Origin: UTCHB3 sp008363265
GTDB taxonomy: Bacteria > Bacteroidota > Ignavibacteria > Ignavibacteriales > Ignavibacteriaceae
DNA length: 64,000 nt
Assembly: GCA_045863055.1 (NCBI GenBank)
Contig: BTUW01000001.1
Location: 124,001 to 188,000 of the forward strand
Direction of reading: 5' to 3'
Position 1 is the first letter of the stretch; each line of letters opens with the position of its first letter. Shown here in pieces: positions 34,093 to 42,995 of this stretch. The notes beneath the pieces are model-generated. The model was not told the DNA's origin. It was given only the letters and a program-made list of their open reading frames with translations, and made no database searches. The position numbers and the translations under genes are program-made.

Positions 34093-34686
34093 TTACAAAT
34101 AGTGAAACAGGATCAGTGTATTAGCCAGGCCCGTTATAGCTCCCGCAATAAGTTGAGCGGGAGTGTGACATTTCAACTCAAGCCGTGCCCACGCAAGAGC
34201 CAAAACAACGGGAAAAGCAAATAAACCCCAGCTTCCGAAAACAAACAACGCGGTACCAAGAAAGCCTCCCGCGCCCATGGTGTGCGCGCTTATTTTCCAG
34301 AAGAGGTTTACTAAAAATAAGAATATTAGATTAAACAGGTATATGATAAATAGTGAGCGGATCCCGGGCGCATGGTTGGCCCAGGGAATAAAGAGCAGCC
34401 CTGCCGTGATCACCACGGCAAATACAATATAAGGCACATGCCTTTCGCTCCGTTCCCTCGCATCAGGGTCAGCGATCTTCCCTTTCCTTAAAAAAAGAAT
34501 AAAGATCAGGATGGGCAGAATTGCGGTGAATATTGAAGTGTAGAAGAATATTAACCATGGGGAGCCGTTTTCAGACTCAAAAGAGAAAATAACAAAGGCG
34601 AATGCTGTAATATTGAGGACCGGTGGAAGAAACAGATATGATAGAACCCTTGCTATCTTTTCACTCCTCCGGAGGGGGCTGGACAT
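34093..34686 (-). CDS. PAP2-like integral membrane phosphatase
   Basis: 197 residues with about six hydrophobic helices. Motifs of the PAP2 (type 2 phosphatidic acid phosphatase) superfamily are visible in relaxed form: RERSERHVPY, KISAHTMGAGG (in place of PSGH) and WARLELKCHTPAQLIAG (in place of SRxxxxxHxxxD). The last position is not Asp, so activity is uncertain. The substrate is unknown; lipid or isoprenoid phosphates are usual. It lies between dusB and the polX-like gene. Confidence 0.7.
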   Translation of the reverse strand: MSSPLRRSEKIARVLSYLFLPPVLNITAFAFVIFSFESENGSPWLIFFYTSIFTAILPILIFILFLRKGKIADPDARERSERHVPYIVFAVVITAGLLFIPWANHAPGIRSLFIIYLFNLIFLFLVNLFWKISAHTMGAGGFLGTALFVFGSWGLFAFPVVLALAWARLELKCHTPAQLIAGAITGLANTLILFHYL

Positions 34687-34688
34687 AA

Positions 34689-35693
34689 TCAGGCCTGCTG
34701 AAAATTCGCGTAGGGATGCTCGAGACCGGAGAGATAACTTTCGTACGCCTTAAGGAGGTCTTCCACCTGTGTGAACTCGAGCAGTTTCATCAGTTCCTGC
34801 CGTATGTGACTTGCATTGTTCAAACCCTTAAGGTAGCCTGAATAATACTTTCTCTGCTCAAGAATGGCCCTTCTCTCCCCTTTTACCATGGTTGCAAGTT
34901 CGAGGTGTCTAAGACAGACTCTTATCCGTTCATCGTAGGGTATTTCGTCCCTGACCGGTAAACCTTCCAAAAGCCTTTTTGCGTCCTTGAATATCCATGG
35001 ATAACCAATTGCGCCCCGGGCTATCATCACTGCATCGGCGTTGGTCTCGTCAAAAGCTCTGAGAGCGTCCTCCGCAGTCATTACACCACCGTTGAGGGCA
35101 ACCGGGATGGAAACCACTTCTTTAACTTTATTGATCCATTCCCACTCCGCATCCCCCTTGTGGCCCATGCTCCGTGTACGGCAATGAACCGTTAATGCCT
35201 TGACTCCAACATCCTCGAGTCGCTTGGCCACATCAAGAATATTTACGTTATCGAGGTCCCAACCGATTCGTGTTTTCACGGTAACAGGCAGACTGACCGC
35301 ATCCACTACAGCTTTTATCGTGCTCTGCATTGTGACCGGATCTTTCAGCATACCTGCCCCCGCGCCACAAGCAACAACTCCTTTTACCCAGCAACCAGCA
35401 TTTATATCGATCAGTTCAGGTTCATGAGATTCAGCAATTTTTGCTGCCTCGACCATGGCATCAACTCTTCCGCCATATATTTGTATCCCAACCGGTCTTT
35501 CCTGATCAATTATCTTTAGTTTCTTGTGAGTTTTTTCATTTTTCCTGATAATGCCTTCGGCATTCACGAATTCCGTGTATACAACGTCAGCTCCGAGTTC
35601 CCTGCATACCAACCTGTAGGAGATGTCCGTGACATCTTCCATTGGTGCGAGCAGGAGAGCTTTCTCCTTTTCAATCGGTCCTACTTTAAACAT
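34689..35693 (-). CDS. dusB: tRNA-dihydrouridine synthase (DusB family)
   Basis: 334 residues from the ATG at 35691-35693; a TTG six bases upstream is also in frame. An FMN-dependent TIM-barrel enzyme reducing uridine in tRNA. Seen are LLAPMEDVTDISYR, YTEFVNAEG, DINAGCWVKGVV with the catalytic Cys, VKTRIGWD, ALTVHCRTRSMGHKGDAEW, and MIARGAIGYPWIF. The usual NMGCP motif reads NAGCW here, with the cysteine kept and the proline replaced by tryptophan. The start overlaps the MFS gene end by 8 bases. Confidence 0.92.
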   Translation of the reverse strand: MFKVGPIEKEKALLLAPMEDVTDISYRLVCRELGADVVYTEFVNAEGIIRKNEKTHKKLKIIDQERPVGIQIYGGRVDAMVEAAKIAESHEPELIDINAGCWVKGVVACGAGAGMLKDPVTMQSTIKAVVDAVSLPVTVKTRIGWDLDNVNILDVAKRLEDVGVKALTVHCRTRSMGHKGDAEWEWINKVKEVVSIPVALNGGVMTAEDALRAFDETNADAVMIARGAIGYPWIFKDAKRLLEGLPVRDEIPYDERIRVCLRHLELATMVKGERRAILEQRKYYSGYLKGLNNASHIRQELMKLLEFTQVEDLLKAYESYLSGLEHPYANFQQA

Positions 35694-36885
35694 TCGCAAG
35701 CTTTGGATGAATTATAATGTTATACAATTTGTAACAATAAATCGAGAGGGCAACTGCGACCACTGCACCTGTTAAGAATGGCACCTGGTAACCAAGATAC
35801 TGAAAAGCGAAACCGCCCCACAGTGGACCCAATACTCTGGCAAGTGAGGATAGCGACTGGTTTATTCCTAGAACGGTTCCCTGTTCTTTCTCGGATGATA
35901 CCTGAGATATCAGACTTAGAAGAATTGGCTGTAGAGCTCCGGTTCCGACAGACATCAGACCAAGTATCAATCCCATCAGAAGAAAAGTCGATCCAAAAGG
36001 AATTAGTGCCAGTCCGATCGCGAGACTGAAAAAACCCACGAGGAGCAACTGCAGTTTGGTAAACTTCTTTGTGAGCTTCCCCATCATGAACCCCTGCATG
36101 AAAGCTGACACTATCCCCATTATCCCGAATAACATTCCATTGTCGAAATCGGTGAATCCAAAATGCCCGCTGCCAAGGATTGCAAATGTACCATAGATAT
36201 TCGCGACCGAGAATGTAAGGAAGAACGTCAGAGTAATCACAAAAAAGGCAGGTTTATTATTTGAAACTGACTTCAACGAAATGAGGTCGGATATCTTTTT
36301 TCTTGGCGATGGAACGTCGGTTGGATGTTCTCGTTTTAGCGATTCAGGAAGAAAAAACAGACTTAGCAAGAACGCCATTATGGAGAAGAATGCAGATGCA
36401 AAACCGGTTACCATGTAACCAAAACCTGAAAAAATCCCACCGAGCATTGGTCCGAAAACGAATCCAAGACCGAATGCAACACCGATCAGCCCCATACCTT
36501 TCGCCCGTTCCTGAGGAGTTGTAACATCAGCGATGTAGGCCTGTGCGACACCGATACTGCTCCCACCGATGCCGGAGATCACTCTGGCTGCTATCAGCAT
36601 TAAAAAAGAATGGGTGAATGCAAATAGAATATAACCTGCGGCATTCAGCAGTAAAGAAAAAAGTATTATCCTTCGTCTTCCAAACCTGTCTGACAACGAT
36701 CCGAAAACGGGATTAAATAAAAACTGTGTAAGCGAGTATACTGCCACAACGATTCCGATTGCTGCCTCATTTACATTCAGTACTTTGTAGGCAAAAGTAG
36801 GAATAATGGGAATCAGTATACCGAATCCGAGCAGATCGATAAACACGACAAGGAATATCAGAGAAAGAGGGAGGTTCTTCTTCAT
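35686..36885 (-). CDS. MFS drug/solute transporter, TetA-like (DHA1 group)
   Basis: 399 residues, 12 predicted helices. FIDLLGFGILIPIIP opens helix 1. The loop 2-3 motif A is GSLSDRFGRRRI. Motif C of proton antiporters is seen in VAFGLGFVFGPMLGG. A central basic loop (ESLKREHPTDVPSPRKK) separates the halves. This architecture exports drugs or metabolites against protons. The substrate cannot be told from sequence and a resistance role should not be assumed. First gene of the run to apt; a terminator for the preceding transcript lies just upstream. Confidence 0.85.
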   Translation of the reverse strand: MKKNLPLSLIFLVVFIDLLGFGILIPIIPTFAYKVLNVNEAAIGIVVAVYSLTQFLFNPVFGSLSDRFGRRRIILFSLLLNAAGYILFAFTHSFLMLIAARVISGIGGSSIGVAQAYIADVTTPQERAKGMGLIGVAFGLGFVFGPMLGGIFSGFGYMVTGFASAFFSIMAFLLSLFFLPESLKREHPTDVPSPRKKISDLISLKSVSNNKPAFFVITLTFFLTFSVANIYGTFAILGSGHFGFTDFDNGMLFGIMGIVSAFMQGFMMGKLTKKFTKLQLLLVGFFSLAIGLALIPFGSTFLLMGLILGLMSVGTGALQPILLSLISQVSSEKEQGTVLGINQSLSSLARVLGPLWGGFAFQYLGYQVPFLTGAVVAVALSIYCYKLYNIIIHPKLANV

Positions 36886-36916
36886 TAATTTTCTGAAAAA
36901 TAAAATACAAAGTTAC

Positions 36917-36954
36917 AAAAAAAAAGCCACTCGAGGTTAACCCGGGTGGCTTTT
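36917..36954 (-). terminator. Rho-independent terminator of the histone H1-like gene
   Basis: On the minus strand a 12-bp stem (36943-36954 with 36922-36933, one G:T pair) is followed by an uninterrupted run of T (complement of A 36917-36925). It ends the transcript from the H1-like gene and separates it from the MFS gene that starts at 36885. Confidence 0.88.
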
Positions 36955-36981
36955 GAAACTGTACTGGGATCAGTCAGTGAG

Positions 36982-37164
36982 CTACGCTTTGCGGGCGTTT
37001 TTGGTCTCCTGAACTCCCTCGCGAAGTTCCTGGGCCTTTTTCTTCAGGTCACTCAGACTTTTTCTGATCCTGGTACCGGCAGCCGACTGTTGTTTTTCAT
37101 AGAACTTGTGAAAATCAGCTTCCATGTCCTGTACCATTTTGAGTAATTGATTGTATTGCTCCAT
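36982..37164 (-). CDS. Histone H1-like small basic protein
   Basis: 60 residues: MEQYNQLLKMVQDMEADFHKFYEK, then AAGTRIRKSLSDLKKKAQELR and a Lys/Arg tail. The spacing of an amphipathic helix, FYEK, and AGTRxRKxxxDLKxxAQELR matches the Hc1-like histone H1 family widespread in Bacteroidota. These proteins probably bind DNA or organise the nucleoid, though the role is poorly studied. A good SD (AGGAG, 8 bases) and a strong terminator directly after support a real, well-expressed gene. It follows the Fe-S oxidoreductase gene by 10 bases. Confidence 0.88.
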   Translation of the reverse strand: MEQYNQLLKMVQDMEADFHKFYEKQQSAAGTRIRKSLSDLKKKAQELREGVQETKNARKA

Positions 37165-37174
37165 ATAATTGCTC

Positions 37175-39184
37175 CTATTTAATTATGGATGTGTTTAGGT
37201 TTTCAAAAACTATTTCAGCAATGTCTTTCACCTGAACCTCTTCCGACTTTTCGAGCGTTTTTACGCCATCGGTCATCATCGTCATGCAGAAAGGACATGC
37301 AGTTGCGATCGTGCCTGCACCGGTCCCGATCGCCTCTTTACTTCTTTCAATGTTAACCCGACCCCCTTCGGTATCCTCCATGAACATTCTTCCACCACCG
37401 GCACCGCAGCAGAAACCACGTGAGCGGTTTCTCTCCATTTCAATCGACTCCCTGCCGGTTGAGGTGGCCACTATCTTCCTGGGTGCGTCGTAAATGTCAT
37501 TGTATCTTCCGATATAACAGGAATCGTGATATGTCGTCTTTGCAGCTTTTACGTCAGCTGTCACTGACAGTTTCCCATCAGAAAGCAGTTCGTCGATCAA
37601 CTCCGTGTGGTGTTTAACTTCGTAATTGCCTCCGAACTGAGGAAATTCATTTTTAAGTGAATTGTAGCAGTGTGGACACGCAGTAACGATCTTCTTAACG
37701 CCATAATTGTTCAGGGTTTCAATATTGGACTGCATTAATGTCTGAGCGAGGTATTCATTGCCGAGCCTTCTGGCAGTATCGCCATTGCACTGCTCCTCAG
37801 ACCCGAGAATTCTGAAATCAATTCCGGCCTGCTGCATGATACCGGCGAGAGCTTTCGACACTTTTTTGTATCTGTCATCGAATGAACCGGCACATCCCAC
37901 CCAGAAGAGATATTCCGTGTTATTGTCTTCGGCCATGGTTTTGATGCCAAGTCCATCAGCCCAGGCACCTCTTTCTGATGCGGGTAATGCCCACGGCGAA
38001 CCGTTGTTTTCGAGACTTCTGAAGGTATTATTCAACTCCTGTGGAAAATTGGATTCCATCAGCACGAGATGCCGTCGCATGTCAACTATTGAGCCGACAT
38101 GTTCGATCATTACAGGACACTCCTGGACACAAGCCGCGCATGTGGTGCATGACCAGAGTTCCGCTTCTGAAGTGTAATTGGGAACAAGGGTTTTCTCGAT
38201 CACTTCACCATCACCGCCTCCTCCGAGGAGGATTGGCCCTTTGTCAAGGGTCCGGTCCCGGATGTCGGTTATTATTTTCCTGGGTGAAAGGGGTTTTCCG
38301 ACCGTATTGGCGGGACAAACCGATTCACATCTTCCACACTCTGTACACGAAAAACCATCCAAAAGTTGCTTCCAGGTGAACTTTTCTATATCATTCACAC
38401 CAAAGTATTCAGCTTTTTCATCATTGAGATCGATTGGCTGCAATTGGGCTCTTTTCTCAGCGGGAGCCGCAAAGTAGACGTTCGGAATGGAGGTTATTAC
38501 GTGGAGGTGTTTCGAGAAAGGAAGGTAATTAAGGAAGCCGAGAACGAGAAGAATATGGATCCACCAGAAAACTTCGTAAGCATTTGTGGCCACTTCCGGA
38601 CTCGTGAATACACCGGCCAGATGCTGGGTTAAAGGTCTTACCTCCCAAGCGGCAAGAACAGACCCCTGCTTGGCAACATGCGCTGTATTCTGTCCTATCA
38701 TCGAAAGAACCACGAACATGATCAGCACAAGTATCACAGCCGCGTCCATTTGGCCATCTTTGTCAACTTCGAGCCTCTTGATCTTTAGCACGAATCTTCT
38801 GTAAAGGGCAAAAAGCACAGAGAGTACAACCAGAACACCGAAGACATCCTGGGTTATGGTCATAGCACTGTAAAGTGGGCCAAGAAATGCAAATGTGAAC
38901 GCCGGGGAAAATCCCTGTATGAACGATTCTAGCACTGCAGCGATGAAAAGCACAAAACCCCAGAATATCAGGGCATGAACAATTCCTGCAACGGGATCAC
39001 GAAAGAGTTTGGATTGCGCAATCGCAATAATGAAGACATTCTTGATTCTTGCGCCGATATTGTCGAACCTGTTCTCCGGCTTTCCCAGTTTGAGGAGCGA
39101 TAATATTCTTTTCGCGCTGAAACCGAAAAAAGTAAAAGCGGAGATAAGAACAATGGAAAAAGCGATTGTCTTCAAAAAATCCAT
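37175..39184 (-). CDS. Membrane-bound Fe-S oxidoreductase (HdrD/EtfD-like, NarI-type anchor with two CCG domains)
   Basis: 669 residues. An N-terminal NarI-like membrane part of about six helices (1-235) carries histidines that could bind haem b. Two ferredoxin clusters follow (CTECGRCESVCP, CTTCAACVQECP), then two CCG cysteine-rich domains (ACPHCYNSLKNEFP with HDSCYIGRYND, and FCCGAGGGRMFMED with ACPFCMTMM). The same fusion is found in proteins linked to electron-transfer flavoprotein oxidation in fatty-acid or amino-acid degradation (EtfD) and in heterodisulfide reductase relatives. Likely role: electron entry into the quinone pool. No etfAB in the window. Confidence 0.85.
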   Translation of the reverse strand: MDFLKTIAFSIVLISAFTFFGFSAKRILSLLKLGKPENRFDNIGARIKNVFIIAIAQSKLFRDPVAGIVHALIFWGFVLFIAAVLESFIQGFSPAFTFAFLGPLYSAMTITQDVFGVLVVLSVLFALYRRFVLKIKRLEVDKDGQMDAAVILVLIMFVVLSMIGQNTAHVAKQGSVLAAWEVRPLTQHLAGVFTSPEVATNAYEVFWWIHILLVLGFLNYLPFSKHLHVITSIPNVYFAAPAEKRAQLQPIDLNDEKAEYFGVNDIEKFTWKQLLDGFSCTECGRCESVCPANTVGKPLSPRKIITDIRDRTLDKGPILLGGGGDGEVIEKTLVPNYTSEAELWSCTTCAACVQECPVMIEHVGSIVDMRRHLVLMESNFPQELNNTFRSLENNGSPWALPASERGAWADGLGIKTMAEDNNTEYLFWVGCAGSFDDRYKKVSKALAGIMQQAGIDFRILGSEEQCNGDTARRLGNEYLAQTLMQSNIETLNNYGVKKIVTACPHCYNSLKNEFPQFGGNYEVKHHTELIDELLSDGKLSVTADVKAAKTTYHDSCYIGRYNDIYDAPRKIVATSTGRESIEMERNRSRGFCCGAGGGRMFMEDTEGGRVNIERSKEAIGTGAGTIATACPFCMTMMTDGVKTLEKSEEVQVKDIAEIVFENLNTSIIK

Positions 39185-39193
39185 GCGGGCAAA

Positions 39194-39757
39194 TTATTTC
39201 TTTAATGATCTGAATATTAGTGAAGCAGCAAAAACCTTCGCAACAGTGGATAATGAGAAAACAACCACACCAAGTTGTAAAGTTGTCTCAAAACTACCGT
39301 TGATGAACAGATCGAGGTATAAAGCACCTGAGAGAAGGATCACAACATGAGCCGCAAAGAAAGTGCCCACAGATGTGAAATAGTCTGATCTTCTTTCGAG
39401 AATAGCACCAGTTAACCAGGCCGCGAGCGGGAATGCTAAAAGATAACCTCCGGTCGGTCCGAAAAGTCTGGCAAATCCCGGAGCAAGATCAGGTGAGTTG
39501 GCGAAAACAGGAAGTCCGGCAACACCCATAGCAAGATAGGCGATCTGTGAGTAAAAACCCTTCTTTGAACCCAGCATGGCACCGGCCAATACAACGATCA
39601 TCGACTGCAGGGTGGTCGGAACCGGTTTCATCGGGATCGTTATCTGAGCGGCTACAGCCATAAGAAAAGCGAATGAAACAATACCGAATAATGGATGAGT
39701 GATCACTCTGGTTTTAATGTATGAGTATAAGTTATCTGTTTTGGTCAGCATTGACAT
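39194..39757 (-). CDS. bioY: Biotin transporter BioY (ECF-type substrate-binding subunit)
   Basis: 187 residues, about six helices. BioY signatures seen: AAQITIPMKPVPTTLQSMIVVLAGAMLG near helix 2, YLAMGVAGLPVFA, and the GPTGGYLLAFPLAAWLTG loop. BioY imports biotin alone or with the shared ECF energising module; no ECF ATPase is adjacent. It is sandwiched between an alpha/beta hydrolase (1-base gap) and the Fe-S oxidoreductase. A BioR- or BirA-type operator was not recognised. Confidence 0.94.
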   Translation of the reverse strand: MSMLTKTDNLYSYIKTRVITHPLFGIVSFAFLMAVAAQITIPMKPVPTTLQSMIVVLAGAMLGSKKGFYSQIAYLAMGVAGLPVFANSPDLAPGFARLFGPTGGYLLAFPLAAWLTGAILERRSDYFTSVGTFFAAHVVILLSGALYLDLFINGSFETTLQLGVVVFSLSTVAKVFAASLIFRSLKK

Positions 39758-39758
39758 T

Positions 39759-40592
39759 TTAACCTCTTTGATTGCTTCTGAAGAAAGTTTGAGTTTTTTC
39801 TAAAACCTGCGAGAACTGATTGGTTATTTCAGTCGCAGGATGTACCATTTTAAATGTATGATCTGCTTTGGGCACAATTAAGATCTCTGAACCGGGATGT
39901 CTACTACACCGGATGATCTCCACTGCCTCTTTAACCGGAACTGTTCCATCTATTTCTCCATGGACGGCTAGTACAGGAAAATTAATTCTTTCAAGGGCTT
40001 TCTCTATCGAGAGCCCTGCAGCCGCATTCGCACTGATATCATCGAAAAAAGATCTGTTTAAGCGCATCAACTGTCCGGTCCTGCTGTTCGGAATTTCAAG
40101 GTAACCTTGATCTGCAACCTGTTTTTTCTGATGTGCCGTATATCTGTCGACATATGAAACCGAAGCCCAAACAGCCACCGCAGTGATGTCTGAATTTCCC
40201 GCAGAAGACAGGAGTGTAACTCCTCCTCCCCTGCTATGCCCAATAATGAATAAATTACCGTCTAAATTACAAAATTCTCCCGAATAAACACGAGCGATTA
40301 TCTCCTTTAACTCACGCTTTTCGAGGGATAGATTATTCTCGGCAAACTTTTCTAGTTCATTGAAGATATCATTACCGGGACTTATACCATTATGCGAAAA
40401 ATTAAATACAACAGCATGATACCCGTTTGCTGCAAAATATTCTCCTGTCAACGGGAAGAAACCCCAGTCCTTGAAGCCTTTAAAGCCATGCACAATTATC
40501 ACTGTGGGCTTCAGTTCTGAGGGATCACTGCTGTACAGATCAAGATCGATCTGATCACCCGAAGCCGTTGTAACAGAGAAATTATATTTCAT
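39759..40592 (-). CDS. Alpha/beta-hydrolase (dienelactone hydrolase-like peptidase/esterase)
   Basis: 277 residues, no signal peptide. Strand and oxyanion segment VIIVHGFKGFKDWG, nucleophile elbow GHSRGG (Ser catalytic), acid segment AVHGEIDGTVPV (Asp), and KADHTF with the catalytic His are all present. The substrate cannot be predicted. Its place before bioY could mean a role related to biotin precursors (as for BioH), but the sequence is not clearly BioH. First gene of its operon; the divergent region to the HisA-like gene is 145 bases. Confidence 0.82.
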   Translation of the reverse strand: MKYNFSVTTASGDQIDLDLYSSDPSELKPTVIIVHGFKGFKDWGFFPLTGEYFAANGYHAVVFNFSHNGISPGNDIFNELEKFAENNLSLEKRELKEIIARVYSGEFCNLDGNLFIIGHSRGGGVTLLSSAGNSDITAVAVWASVSYVDRYTAHQKKQVADQGYLEIPNSRTGQLMRLNRSFFDDISANAAAGLSIEKALERINFPVLAVHGEIDGTVPVKEAVEIIRCSRHPGSEILIVPKADHTFKMVHPATEITNQFSQVLEKTQTFFRSNQRG

Positions 40593-40737
40593 GAATTTTA
40601 AAATGCATCAAAAACGGCATAAAATCAAATATATTGTAAAAAAATAGTTAAAAATGTAATTTTTTTTCATTGAACTTTATGGAAGCAACCTTTTAATGAA
40701 ATATTTGTTATTTTAGTATCATCAAACATCAGATAAT

Positions 40738-41487
40738 ATGTCACTTTTAGTTATACCCTCAATTGATATAAAGAGCGGCAGGACCGTTAGAACCGTACAA
40801 GGAATACCCGAACTGGGTTGCGGTGAGTATTGCGACGATCCCCTCGAGATGGCGATGATATGGCGCAGCGAAAACGCGAAAATGATCCATGTAGTCGATT
40901 TCGACGGTATTGAAGGTGATACAACTGTAAACCACTCACTGATCTCAAATATCTGTTCTTCAGTGATAATACCCGTGGAGTTCACCGGCGGGATCAGAAG
41001 TATCGCGGATGCTGAGTACGCATTCTCAGCCGGTGTTTCGAGGATTGTTGTCGCATCGGTGGTTATCCAGAACAGGAAAGAGTTTTATAGAATATTCGAC
41101 AAGTTCGGTCCGTCAAGAGTAGTTGTCGGGATCGATGTAATTAATAATGAGGTGGTGATCAAAGGGCGTCAGGAGGCAACCGGAATTCATCCCGTTGATC
41201 TCGCCTCGGAGCTTGCCGGAATTGGAGTTAACCGTTTTATAATGACAGATGTTACCAGAAACGGGATGCTCGGCGGGCCTAATCTTCATCTCACAAAGAT
41301 GATAGCAGAAGCCACCGAACGAAGAGTGACACATTCCGGCGGGATATCTGACAAGTCCCAACTCGATGCTGTTGCTGAATTATCGGAATATGGAGTGGAT
41401 TCTGTCATTATTGGCAGGGCACTTTATGAGAATAGATTTCCCTGCCAGAAGATCTGGCGACTTGCAGAAGCAGGTATTTACGATTAA
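40738..41487 (+). CDS. hisA: HisA-like phosphoribosyl isomerase, stand-alone
   Basis: 249-residue (beta/alpha)8 barrel of the HisA/HisF family. Opening IPSIDIKSGRTVRTVQG carries the first catalytic Asp (D10). IHVVDFDG, TGGIRS (phosphate site), VVVGIDV (second Asp), TDVTRNGMLGGPN, SGGISD and IIGRAL are recognisable. In the TDxxRDG signature the Asp is Asn (TRNGM). HisA isomerises ProFAR in histidine synthesis. No other his gene is nearby and the next gene is a stress protein, so a changed substrate is possible, but core residues are intact. Confidence 0.8.
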   Translation: MSLLVIPSIDIKSGRTVRTVQGIPELGCGEYCDDPLEMAMIWRSENAKMIHVVDFDGIEGDTTVNHSLISNICSSVIIPVEFTGGIRSIADAEYAFSAGVSRIVVASVVIQNRKEFYRIFDKFGPSRVVVGIDVINNEVVIKGRQEATGIHPVDLASELAGIGVNRFIMTDVTRNGMLGGPNLHLTKMIAEATERRVTHSGGISDKSQLDAVAELSEYGVDSVIIGRALYENRFPCQKIWRLAEAGIYD

Positions 41488-41504
41488 ACCGGTGGAGACA
41501 TGCC

Positions 41505-41984
41505 ATGATACAGTTTAAAAAAATACTGGTCCCGGTCGATTTTAGCGACTATTCGATTCAGGCACTCAAATTTGCTTCGGAGTATGCAGGCATGTTCGGT
41601 GCCGAAATTGTGCTTGTGTATATCGTTGAACCCGTGATCTATCCTCCCGATCTGAGTATAGGTCAGATCGCTCTCCCCACCCTTACCTATCAGGTGGATG
41701 AAAGAGCCAAGGAAGAACTTGTACGCGTTGCTAAAGAGAATATCAGAGAGGGTATCTCAGTTACCCCGGTCGTTAAACTTGGCAAGCCATATCTTGAGAT
41801 CATTGAAGTTGCGAGAGCGGAGGATGTTGATCTGATAATAATTTCTACACACGGTCACACCGGAGTTGAACAGATTCTTTTCGGAAGTACCGCAGATAAA
41901 GTTGTCAGAAAGGCTCCCTGCCCGGTTCTCACACTCAGAGAACCGATAAAAGGTTTCGATTTCCGTGAAAATCTGACTAAATGA
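41505..41984 (+). CDS. Universal stress protein, UspA family (ATP-binding type)
   Basis: 159 residues. Opening KKILVPVDFSDYSIQALKFA (Asp and SxxA of the nucleotide site) and the closing ATP-binding signature GHTGVEQILFGSTADKVVRKAPCPVLTL, which has the G-2x-G-9x-G(S/T) pattern of ATP-binding Usp proteins. The gene follows the HisA-like gene by 17 bases in the same direction. Function is probably stress or energy sensing. Confidence 0.93.
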   Translation: MIQFKKILVPVDFSDYSIQALKFASEYAGMFGAEIVLVYIVEPVIYPPDLSIGQIALPTLTYQVDERAKEELVRVAKENIREGISVTPVVKLGKPYLEIIEVARAEDVDLIIISTHGHTGVEQILFGSTADKVVRKAPCPVLTLREPIKGFDFRENLTK

Positions 41985-41996
41985 TCGTTGCCGGTT

Positions 41997-42995
41997 TCAG
42001 GTTTTTCTGTTAACCACAAAGTCAACAAGAAGTAATAGGGACGACTTGTATTCGGAATCAGGAAATATCTTAAGCGTGTCTTTTGCTTCTCCTGCCAGTG
42101 CAACAGCCTTGTCCTGAGCTTTTTTCAAACCGTTATAACGCACAACAAAGTCGATGATCGAGGAGACATTATCTTTCTGTTTGATCTGTTTTATCTGCTT
42201 GATGATCTTCCTGGCCTCATCTTTACCGGCGGCGTCCATAGCGTAGATAAGAGGCAGCGTTATTTTTTTCTCCCGGATATCACCACCGATCGGTTTTCCG
42301 AATACTTTGGTTGTACCTTCATAGTCAAGAATGTCGTCTTTTATCTGAAAAGCAATACCAAGGAGACTTCCGAATTTTCTGGCAGCCTCCCTTTGCACCG
42401 TGTCATCTGAAGCACTCATAGCACCGACATAACAACATGTTTCGATCAGTGAAGCTGTTTTGTCTGAGATCACCTTGAAATAGGTGGTTTCGTCAATATC
42501 AAGTTTTCTCGATTTTTCAAGTTGCAGCAACTCCCCTTCCGACATTCTCTTCACGGTTTCAGTGATGGTTTCAAGAAAATCGAAATCTTTTGATTGCACG
42601 GATAGCATCAAACCGCGGGCGAGGAGGTAGTCACCGATCAGAACCGAGGCTTTGTTTTTCCAGATTGCATTGATCGAAGGGAAGCCTCTTCTTTTATCGG
42701 CCTGATCAACAACATCATCATGAACAAGAGTGGCAGTGTGGAGGAGTTCAACCATGGTCGCTCCCCTGAACGTCCTCTCATTGTATCCTCCGCATAGTCC
42801 TGCGGTTAAAAGAACAAGCGTGGGCCTGATCTTCTTCCCTTTTTGCTTCAGAATAAATGAGGTTGCAACATCCAGGAGCCGGACATGTGACTTCATCGAG
42901 CCCTTGAAGTGGCGGTTGAATTCACTCAACCCGTCTTTAACCGGTGCTAAAACCTTGTCCATAACGGGGATGTTTATTTTTTCTTTACTGCCCAT
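41997..42995 (-). CDS. Long-chain polyprenyl diphosphate synthase (IspB-like)
   Basis: 332 residues. The first aspartate-rich motif is LVHDDVVDQADKRRG with the downstream RR, the second is QIKDDILDYEG. GKKIRPTLVLL supplies the isopentenyl diphosphate-binding residues. Upstream of the first motif the residues are small, as in long-chain (C35-C50) enzymes that make the menaquinone side chain, but chain length cannot be read with certainty. The start lies within the end of tatC (22-base overlap), so it is coupled to it. Last gene of the run from glgA. Confidence 0.9.
   Translation of the reverse strand: MGSKEKINIPVMDKVLAPVKDGLSEFNRHFKGSMKSHVRLLDVATSFILKQKGKKIRPTLVLLTAGLCGGYNERTFRGATMVELLHTATLVHDDVVDQADKRRGFPSINAIWKNKASVLIGDYLLARGLMLSVQSKDFDFLETITETVKRMSEGELLQLEKSRKLDIDETTYFKVISDKTASLIETCCYVGAMSASDDTVQREAARKFGSLLGIAFQIKDDILDYEGTTKVFGKPIGGDIREKKITLPLIYAMDAAGKDEARKIIKQIKQIKQKDNVSSIIDFVVRYNGLKKAQDKAVALAGEAKDTLKIFPDSEYKSSLLLLVDFVVNRKT

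Noticed and set aside
35686..36885. Tetracycline-resistance gene tetA
   Set aside because: Only general MFS antiporter motifs are shared. The gene sits in a housekeeping operon with no mobile-element signs.
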